Source: Schistocerca nitens (Eukaryota; Arthropoda; Insecta; Orthoptera; Acrididae). Taken from it: a stretch of 64,000 bases of DNA. Each line of letters opens with the position of its first letter. Positions within the stretch are counted from its first letter, which is position 1. Positions 56,381-64,000 of the stretch are shown in pieces. The notes under the pieces were generated by a model. It was not told the origin of the DNA. It did not search any database and saw nothing but the letters and a program-made list of their open reading frames with translations. The stretch is taken from positions 534,957,383-535,021,382 of the forward strand of contig NC_064621.1 of assembly GCF_023898315.1 (NCBI RefSeq). Direction: 5' to 3'. The position numbers and the translations under genes are program-made.

Positions 56381-56750
56381 CAGAATAAGATCTATTTTAA
56401 TTGATACATTTCGGGCACTTTTGGACACCACCTCATAGAAGGTTTTCATTAGATGCATTTACACGAACAGTACATCTGATGAAAATATATCGCAACAACA
56501 TTATAGGCAAATATGTTCGGCAACACGAATTTCATCCAAATGTTCGACAACACGGGTGCATACAGATACTGACAATAGTTGATGCAATATGTATAAGAAC
56601 GGAAAGTGTCACGAAAATGGATGAAGGTGAACTACCAGCTCGCCTTCTTTTGCCATCCAAGAAGACAAAAATTTTTTAAAACAGACATGAAATCAGGCTA
56701 GCTCTATACTCTCGTTTTTAAGTAAGCGAACAGCTTCCGAAAATCTAACT
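56381..56750. other. No gene recognised
   Basis: Nothing supported. Confidence 0.4.
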
Positions 56751-56942
56751 TGTAAGTAGGCTCTTTAGGTTTTTATGTTGGTAATGCCACGTAGCTCTCG
56801 GTATGAAAATCACTGACTGTGCTGTGTGCAGTCTGTGGCTGCGCTCATTGTTGGAATATTCGTTTGTGTAGTGTTGAGCAGTTGGATTTGAACAGCACCT
56901 AGCGTTGGGCAGTTGGAGGTGAGCCGCCAGCAGTGGTGGATG

Positions 56943-56985
<43 letters not shown>

Positions 56986-57487
56986 TTTTGAGGTGTTACT
57001 ATAAGCGGACGATCTGGACGTGTGTCCGCCAGAAAAAGTTAATTTGTAAAGATGGTTGTCATTAATTGATAGATATATTGATGACTTTTGAACATTATTA
57101 AGGTAAATACATGTTCGTTAGCTACCAAAATCTTTCATTTGCTAACTATGCCTATCAATAGTTAGCGCCTTCATTAGTTAGAATCCTTTATTTAGCTGGC
57201 AGCATTGGCGCTCGTTGTATTGCAGTAGTTCGAGTAACGAAGATTTTTGTGAGGTTAGTGATTCGTGAAAGGTATAGGTTATAGTTAGTCACGGCCATTC
57301 TTTGGTAGTGATTATTGAAAGTCGGATTGCGTTGCGCTAAAAATAGTGTGTGTCAGTTTAGTGATGATCAGAATAAGTAATGAGAGAAATGTCTGAGTAC
57401 ATTCAGTTTTACTCAGCTGTCTTTGTATCAAATAACGTAGAAGTTTACTAACACAGTCATTCATGATTTTTCTAAGGGGACGTTACA
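56751..57487. mobile_element. Solo LTR of a retrotransposon
   Basis: Begins TGTAAG and ends GTTACA, with TG...CA termini. It is flanked by the 4-bp direct repeat 'aact' (56747-56750 and 57488-57491). I recognise the sequence ('aatgccacgtagctctcggt', 'gagccgccagcagtggtgga') as a common grasshopper LTR. No internal region follows, so it is a solo LTR. A (GA)n tract has expanded inside it. Confidence 0.75.
56945..56983. repeat. (GA)n microsatellite inside LTR
   Basis: About 19 GA units. Confidence 0.97.
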
Positions 57488-57491
57488 AACT

Positions 57492-58381
57492 CTTGAGGTG
57501 TTGCTGGGTATCTAACTTTTCCATACTTTCTCTAGAATGTCGAAGAACTATTTTAGTGACTCGTAAACGAAACTGGCACATGAACTATAAAGACAGGTCC
57601 TAATATAAAAGACCGTATACCAACAACAACGACACTGGCGGGCGTATTTTGTTTTCTGCCTACTGCTGATCGATATGGAAAGTGGGTGTTCCCTTGTAAA
57701 ATGCACTTCTCATCCATAAACCTTTTTGTCCCATAAGTCTGCAACGCCTTGGCATAGGGGCTAAAGGAATTAATTAACACAAGATGTACGTGAAATTCAG
57801 ATGTCTTTATAGCATCTTGTTACACTGAGAAGTTCAATTGGTTCAAATAGGAGCAACAGGTTTACTAATACTGTGGCAGAAATAATTTCGTCTAAACAGT
57901 TTAGGTTACAATGTCGTGCAGTGCTTTGTGCAAATGTGATTCCACGTCCCGTAACTCAGATCGTAAATGTATCGCATTAATGGAGTTCTTTATTTCCTCA
58001 TTCGCCCACTCATTCATATCTCTTTGAAACAATACACATGATTAATTATTATATTGCTTACCAAAAGAGTACCTACAACCTGTCATCTTCGTAGATCCGA
58101 CGCGATAAACTTCTGAACCCAACTACTAATGAAGCTAAATGGTATTTCCATCGCCCAGCTAGTCGTAAACAGACTGGAAGCGGTGTTGAATGTGGCTGCC
58201 AAGCACTTTGCATACAGAGGCAAATATGGCTCGATCACACATCTTCACCCTTCGTGGACAATTTTGGCTCCCTTGAACAACAACCTGCTCTCTGGGGAAC
58301 GTGCCCTATCCATTCGTATACATTTCGTCAATATTTCCGGTTACTGCGGCAATGATGATGCCAACACTACTGCAGCAACTA
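57492..58381. other. No gene recognised
   Basis: Open frame 58129-58488 runs into the neighbouring MITE and has no domain. Confidence 0.4.
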
Positions 58382-58680
58382 TCGTATTTTACGGACTATC
58401 AGACGCCCTTTTTTCTTCGAAAAAAATTGCCTCAAAAATTCAGGTGCGTCTTATACTGGAAATTAATGTAAAAATGTCCAGTGATTGATTTTAAATTACC
58501 GCCAGTCTAAAAATGACTATATATACGATGCCGCGGGAAACCTACCTCTATCTGGCAACACTAGAGTCAACTGGCAGCAGCATGCGACGAACAAGAGTTG
58601 CTGGAATTCATAAGGTTCCTACGGTAACACTGTGTTCCTTCCTGCCCGACCATCACAAACCCAGAACACTGTCTAGTCTA

Positions 58681-59903
58681 CGAGCGGCGTTTGAAAAGTC
58701 CGAGAAATTGCACCACCGGCGCGTATCAAGGTCATGCTTAGTTAGTAGCATCTTTGGAAAGAACTCACACCAAGTTTCAGCCATATTGGTCTATTTCTGT
58801 GTGTTTGGCATTCGTGTGAATCAAGGAAATCGAGTGATTGTCAAAATATGGACGAAAAAGAACTTCGTGTGGTGATTAAAAATTACATTATGAAAGGCAA
58901 AACGACTCAGGTGACTAAAGAAAAGATTTATAAACATTGCGGTGACTCTGCACCTTCGATTAGAACAGTTAATAAGTGGTTTCAAAATTTTCGGTGTGTC
59001 CATATGGCCATAAGTGATGCTGAACGTTCTGGACGCCCTGAGGAGGTTACGACTCCAGAAATGATTGATAAAATCCATGATATGGTGGTAAATGACAGAA
59101 TAGTTAAGGTGCGTGAGATCGCTAGTGCTGTGGGCATCTCGAATGAACGGGTACATAATATTTTGCATAAACATTTGGACATGAGAAAGCTATCCGCAAG
59201 ATGTTTGACCAAAAACGGAATCGTGTGAAGTGTTGCAAGGATAGTTTGCAGCTGTTCAGGTAGAACCCGTAGGACTTTAAGCGTCGTTTCGTCACTGTGG
59301 ATGAAACCTCGTACGCCTGAAACCAAACAAATCTAAACAATGGGTTGCCAAAAAAGGCGAAGACCATTACTTCGGCCGGAAACGTTATGGTGACTGTCGT
59401 TTGGGATTCGCAAGGGATAGTCCTCATCGACTATCTGGAAAAGGGTAAAACTATTACAGGTGCATATTATTCATCGATATTGAAAACCGAGCTGCAAGAA
59501 AAACGCCGGCAATTGGACAACAAAAAAGTCCTTTTCCGTCACGACAATGCACCAGCACACACCTGAGCAGTTGTGGTCGCAAAATTGATGGAAATAGCAT
59601 TCCAACTCGTTTCACATCCCCCATATTCTCCAGACTTGGCTCCCTCGGACTACTATTTGTTCCCCAATTTGAAGAAATGGCTAGCGATACGAAGATTTTA
59701 TTGAAATGAGCAGGTGATTGCACCAATTAATAGCTACTTTGCAGACTTGGACAATTCCTATCATTCGGAAGGGATCAACAAATTAGGAAAGCGTTGAACG
59801 AGGTGTGTAAGTCTAAAAGGAGACTATGTCGAAAAATAAAAAAGGTTTATCCCAAACAAGTAAGTAGTTTTTATTTTAGCACGAACTTTCCAAATGCCCC
59901 TCG
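58681..59903 (+). mobile_element. mariner element nested in MITE
   Basis: Left end 'cgagcggcgtttgaaaagtc', right end in complement 'cgaggggcatttggaaagtt', TA on both sides (58679-58680, 59904-59905). Confidence 0.92.
58848..59839 (+). pseudogene. mariner transposase pseudogene
   Basis: ATG at 58848 (MDEKELRVVIKNYIMKGKTT). The N-terminal 126 codons are open and hold the DNA-binding part (VREIASAVGISNERVHNILH). Then come a stop, a damaged first Asp region (VTVDETSYA, about 59297), LFRHDNAPAHT (second Asp, followed by a TGA stop) and YSPDLAPSDYYLFPN (third Asp, 34 residues later). The C-terminus ends GDYVEK at 59836. At least three stops or shifts. Confidence 0.9.
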
Positions 59904-60169
59904 TATGATGCTTCATTGCAGTCTACGGTGCCAGAGAACTTAAACTGAAAGTGATGTTTCTTATCGGTAATAGTACAATATTTTTGTTAATAGCTACTTT
60001 CGTAATGGAAAAAGTGTTATTTTTAAATAAAAAATTGCTTAAAAATTAAAATGCGTCATAATCGGTAAAATACGGTAACTGTCCGTGTAAACGCACCTCT
60101 AGAAGTCATCCGTTTTGATGCCTAAGCAAAGGTTCAGAGATTTGGAAACTTCATACTAACGATAACTGC

Positions 60170-60690
60170 GGCCAGAAAGTCTACACAATACTCTTCATTA
60201 ATACCACTGTGTTGCTGTAGTGGTCCACAGTCCAGAGACGGGTTTGACGCAGCCCTCCATGCTACTCTATCCTGTGCCAGCTTCTTCATCTCCCAGTACC
60301 TACTGCAACCTACATCCTTCTGAACCTGCTTAATGTATTCATATCTTGGTCTCCCTCTCCGATTTTTACCCTCCACGCTGTCCTCCAATACTAAATTGTT
60401 GATCCCTTGATGCCTCACAACATGTCCTACCAAACGATCACCTCTTCTAGTCGAGTTGTGCCACAAATTCCTCTTCTCCCCAATTCTATTCAGTACCTCC
60501 TCTTTAGTTACGTGATCTACCCATCTAATCTTCAGCCTTCTTCTGTAGCACCGAATTTCGAAAGCATCTATTCTCTTCTTGTCTAAACTAGTTATCGTCC
60601 CTGTTTCACTTTCATACGTGTCTACACTCCATACCAATACTTTCAGAAAAGATTTTCAGACACTTGAATCTATATTCCATGTTAGTTTTA
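60170..60690 (-). mobile_element. LINE C-terminal coding fragment (RTE/CFDP2-like)
   Basis: A minus-strand open frame of 167 codons (60134-60637) reads KKRIDAFEIRCYRRRLKIRW, VDHVTKEEVLNRIGEKRNLW, RPRYEYIKQVQKDVGCSRYW and VAWRAASNPS. It is the same C-terminal block as 39170-39640 on the plus strand. The frame lacks the rest of the LINE, so it is a 5'-truncated copy rather than a gene. Confidence 0.85.
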
Positions 60691-61009
60691 AGTGTCATAC
60701 ACGAATGTACATAATAACCTCACTAAGTTCGTAATTTTGCCCAATCTTCTAGTTGACACTTTTATTCGCAATGGTTACAAATGAGTGCGATACTATATCT
60801 ACACGTGGACGCTGCGAAACACTGAAACGTGTGCGGCAGAGAGCACTTTATTTCTTGTATTTAAAGCAGATCGCTGCATAATATCATAACGGGATCTTGA
60901 AATATTGCAGGGTCCTGAACACGCCTAACACTTTACTAGTACGGCCTGACAAGGCGGTGACATTAGACATCTCCCGGATAAAGCTGGCACACTCCCCATA
61001 GGGTGGAGT

Positions 61010-61010
<1 letters not shown>
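60691..61010. other. No gene recognised
   Basis: Nothing supported. Confidence 0.4.

Positions 61011-61055
<45 letters not shown>
61011..61055. repeat. (GA)n microsatellite
   Basis: About 22 AG units. Confidence 0.97.
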
Positions 61056-61058
<3 letters not shown>

Positions 61059-61064
61059 AATTCG

Positions 61065-61119
61065 TTTTACAAGTGTTGACACAAATATTAATTTAATATT
61101 TGTGTCAACATTTGTAAAA
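61065..61119. repeat. Near-perfect hairpin, 26-bp arms, 3-base loop
   Basis: The left arm starts 'ttttacaagtgttgacacaa' (61065-61090) and the right arm (61094-61119) is its complement with a single mismatch. No gene. Confidence 0.85.
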
Positions 61120-61519
61120 TATCATACTGGGGAGAGAGGCAGAATTTTAGTTTTAGCGAATCATAATTTACGAAGTAAGTAAGTTTTTTTTTTTTATCCG
61201 TAACCATTCTCCACGCAAAAATGAGAACATGGGTTTTCTTGAATTACAGCGCCAACTACCAAGAATCAAAACAAATGTTTAAGACAAAATGTACGTAGTT
61301 TTTTATGTAGAATCTGATTCTGCAATAAAAAAATGGTGGTTCCCATTTGAAATTTTAAAGTTGCCTCCCGCGCCACCCCCAGGGGGCTGGGGTGGCGGGC
61401 TAATTTTAGCACCAGCAGATATCCCCCCGAAAATAATCCACTTTGGATTGTACACATTTTTTTCGTGTGAAGCATATTTTTCGAGTTATTCTGGTTTGTC
61501 AACTTAAAATTTACACCCT
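61120..61519. other. No gene recognised
   Basis: Contains a C/G-rich 'gcgccacccccagggggctg' patch near 61370, likely part of an unclassified repeat. Confidence 0.4.
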
Positions 61520-62490
61520 GCATATGAACGGTAAAAGAATGGACCCGCAAAATTACAGACCAGTATCCTCAACATCTGTTTGCTGCAGAATTCTTGAACG
61601 TATTCTGAGTTAAAATACTATATAATAAATTTCCTTGAGGGGGGAGAGCTACTATCCACAAATCAGCACGGACTTAGAAAGCGTCACTAGTGCGAATCTC
61701 AGCTCGTCCTTTTCTTACATGATATCCTGCGAACCTTGGATGAAAGGCAACACGCAGATTGCATGTACCTGTATTTCCGGAAAGCGTTTGGCACTGTGCC
61801 TTATTGCACAGCATACCGATTAGTTTCCAAGATACGTGGGTGGCTCCAATACTTGTTAACGAATAGAATCCAGCACGTCATCCTAGATGGCGAGAGCTCA
61901 TCAGAGACGAAGGTACCGTCAGGAGTCCCCTGGGAAGTGAGATAGGACCACTCTCATTCTCAATATAAGTAAATGATTCGTCGGGCAGGGTGAGCAGCAA
62001 TCTGATGCTTTTTGCTGATGAAGCTGTGGTGTACGGTAATGTGTCATCACTGAGTAACCGTAGGAGCCTACAAGATGACTTGGTTCACATTTCTAGTTGG
62101 TGTGATTAATGGAAGCTTGCTCTAAACGTAGAAAAGTTAATGCAGATGAGAAGGAAAAACTATCCCGTTATGTTCGAATACAGCTTGGCACAGTCATGTC
62201 AATAAAATATCTAGGCCTATCGTTGCAAAGCGAACTTCAGATTAGTGACAGAATTTTAGAAAAGTGTAGCTCATCTATAAAGGAGATCGTGTACGTAACA
62301 CTAGTGCCATTCTTTCTTGTGTACAGCTCAAGCGTTTGGGATCCACCCCTCAGTTCCGATTAGAGGAAGACACAGAAGCAAATCAGAGGCGCCCTGTTAG
62401 ATTTCTTACTGTTAAATTCGCTCAGAACGGGAGTGTTACGGAGATGTTTCCTAAACTCAGATCGGACTACCTGGAGGGAAGAACACAATT
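61520..62490 (+). mobile_element. LINE reverse transcriptase remnant (jockey/CR1-like)
   Basis: Plus-strand blocks with frameshifts are NYRPVSSTSVCCRILERILS (about 61555), STNQHGLRKRH, CMYLYFRKAFGTVPYC (about 61762), IQHVILDGESSSETKVPSGV, then NLMLFADEAVVYGN (about 62000; the FADD box is FADE). VSIKYLGLSLQSELQISDRI-like thumb sequence follows. Stops are frequent. Confidence 0.82.
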
Positions 62491-62499
62491 ATTAAATAC

Positions 62500-62811
62500 A
62501 AGGGTCGTCTATAAAGTTCGGTGAATGGTCTCAGAAAATAAAGGAAACAAGAATTACAAACAAAATACCTTCACTAGCCTTCAACGTAATCATCTTTTGC
62601 TACAACACGCTTCTGATAACTGTTGGAAAGTGTCCGTAAACGCGTGTTTTGGAATAGCTCGAAGCACAGTGGTCACGAGTTGTTGCATATCCGCAACGTC
62701 AGCGAATGTTCGCGAACAACAGTGCTTCTACTGCCTATGCTTATCTTTGTTGGTCTGCTCTCATTCTCAAAGACCCGTCGCACTCGTTCGATGTTGCTTG
62801 CTCGGAATCTA
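62500..62811 (-). mobile_element. mariner-like 3' terminus fragment
   Basis: On the minus strand the end of a transposase can be traced (RAIPKHAFTDTFQQLSEACC-like residues near 62620-62680), followed by a terminus 'ataaagttcggtgaatggtc'. It is cut off by the adjoining Tc1-like element. Confidence 0.5.
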
Positions 62812-64000
62812 CACTCCTGGAAATTGAAATAAGAACACCGTGAATTCATTGTCCCAGGAAGGGGAAACTTTATTGACACATTCCTGGGGTCAGATACATC
62901 ACATGATCACACTGACAGAACCACAGGCACATAGACACAGGCAACAGAGCATGCACAATGTCGGCACTAGTACAGTGTATATCCACCTTTCGCAGCAATG
63001 CAGGCTGCTATTCTCCCATGGAGACGATCGTAGAGATGCTGGATGTAGTCCTGTGGAACGGCTTGCCATGCCATTTCCACCTGGCGCCTCAGTTGGACCA
63101 GCGTTCGTGCTGGACGTGCAGACCGCGTGAGACGACGCTTCATCCAGTCCCAAACATGCTCAATGGGGGACAGATCCGGAGATCTTGCTGGCCAGGGTAG
63201 TTGACTTACACCTTCTAGAGCACGTTGGGTGGCACGGGATACATGCGGACGTGCATTGTCCTGTTGGAACAGCAAGTTCCCTTGCCGGTCTAGGAATGGT
63301 AGAACGATGGGTTCGATGACGGTTTGGATGTACCGTGCACTATTCAGTGTCCCCTCGACGATCACCAGTGGTGTACGGCCAGTGTAGGAGATCGCTCCCC
63401 ACACCATGATGCCGGGTGTTGGCCCTGTGTGCCTCGGTCGTATGCAGTCCTGATTGTGGCGCTCACCTGCACGGCGCCAAACACGCATACGACCATCATT
63501 GGCACCAAGGCAGAAGCGATTCTCATCACTGAAGACGACACGTCTCCATTCGTCCCTCCATTCACGCCTGTCCGACACCACTGGAGGCGGGCTGCACGAT
63601 GTTGGGGCGTGAGCGGAAGACGGCCTAACGGTGTGCGGGACCGTAGCCCAGCTTCATGGAGACGGTTGCGAATGGTCCTCGCCGATACCCCAGGAGCAAC
63701 AGTGTCCCTAATTTGCTGGGAAGTGGCGGTGCGGTCCCCTACGGCACTGCGTAGGATCCTACGGTCTTGGCGTGCATCCGTGCGTCGCTGCGGTCCGGTC
63801 CCAGGTCGACGGGCACGTGCACCTTCCGCCGACCACTGGCGACAACATCGATGTACTGTGGAGACCTCACGCCCCACGTGTTGAGCAATTCGGCGGTACG
63901 TCCACCCGGCCTCCCGCATGCCCACTATACGCCCTCGCTCAAAGTCCGTCAACTGCACATACGGTTCACGTCCACGCTGTCGCGGCATGCTACCAGTGTT
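62812..64000 (-). mobile_element. Tc1-like element, family 2, copy G (runs off window)
   Basis: Left end 'cactcctggaaattgaaata' after TA (62810-62811). Nearly identical to copies E and F throughout. The right terminus lies beyond the window. Confidence 0.94.
62967..63988 (-). pseudogene. Tc1-like transposase, family 2, copy G (one 1-bp deletion)
   Basis: ATG at 63988 (MPRQRGREPYVQL). A single base is missing near 63571 ('cctgtccgacacc' where E and F have 'cctgtcgcgacacc'), shifting the frame just before REWRDEWRRVVFSDENRFCL. Downstream the frame stays open to GGYTLY at 62967, with FQQDNARPHV and DLSPIEHVWD intact. Confidence 0.93.

Larger units (their letters stand above)
58382..60075. mobile_element. 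pogo-like MITE holding a mariner
   Basis: The left end 'tcgtattttacggactatca' and right end 'cataatcggtaaaatacgg' are inverted and flanked by TA (58380-58381, 60076-60077). Without the mariner at 58681-59903 it is about 470 bases with no open frame, hence non-autonomous. The pogo/Tigger link rests on the termini and on memory. Confidence 0.7.

Noticed and set aside
1..64000. CRISPR array, operon, phage or bacterial features
   Set aside because: Repeats here are dispersed transposons and microsatellites, not regularly spaced direct repeats. Gene structure is eukaryotic, with splice sites and Pol III-promoter SINEs.

Overview
This is eukaryotic, insect nuclear DNA. It has abundant tRNA-derived and 5S-rRNA-derived SINEs, Tc1/mariner elements, non-LTR retrotransposon remnants, long microsatellites and one spliced host exon. 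The repeat set (a SINE with a 'gaggcaggattcgaacctgc' B-box region, RTE/CFDP2-like LINEs with an (ACA)n end, several Tc1-like families) is the one I associate with giant grasshopper genomes. The best guess is a short-horned grasshopper close to Schistocerca; the genus is inference, the insect origin is firm.

The only host coding sequence I can support is a 142-nt exon on the minus strand (30247-30388). It has a consensus AG acceptor and a GTGAGT donor. It encodes the start of the first C1 domain of a type IV diacylglycerol kinase (Drosophila rdgA / mammalian zeta-iota group). The rest of the window is then most simply read as introns of that gene filled by transposons.

Layout. 1-9.6 kb: a LINE deletion derivative, a Tc1-like copy, a SINE-B, a second Tc1-like family, a third Tc1-like fragment and two decayed mariners. 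10.3-12 kb: LINE reverse-transcriptase remnant, minus strand. 12.5-16.6 kb: Tc1-like copy, an unclassified retroinsertion, a SINE cluster and short palindromes. 17.4-18.7 kb: a mariner with an uninterrupted 359-aa transposase and ~40-bp terminal inverted repeats (TIRs), the one possibly functional autonomous element here. 19.4-24.3 kb: an inverted mariner pair and a mariner split by a Tc1-like element. 25.2-28 kb: 5S-derived SINE, a 1.47-kb foldback and a LINE fragment. 29.6-31.5 kb: the host exon and a LINE fragment. 32.4-36 kb: a palindromic MITE and a DD41D-type element with ~280-bp TIRs. 36.3-40.2 kb: an RTE/CFDP2-like LINE hit by three SINEs. 41.2-50.6 kb: a foldback, three Tc1-like insertions, LINE pieces and SINEs. 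51.5-64 kb: SINE-Bs, a solo LTR, a pogo-like MITE holding a mariner, LINE pieces and a third copy of Tc1-like family 2 running off the window end.

Insertion order can be read directly at many nests. Target-site duplications flank most SINEs, and joining the flanks at a single TA restores reading frames or continuity across several Tc1/mariner insertions. No rRNA gene, CRISPR array, operon or bacterial feature is present.
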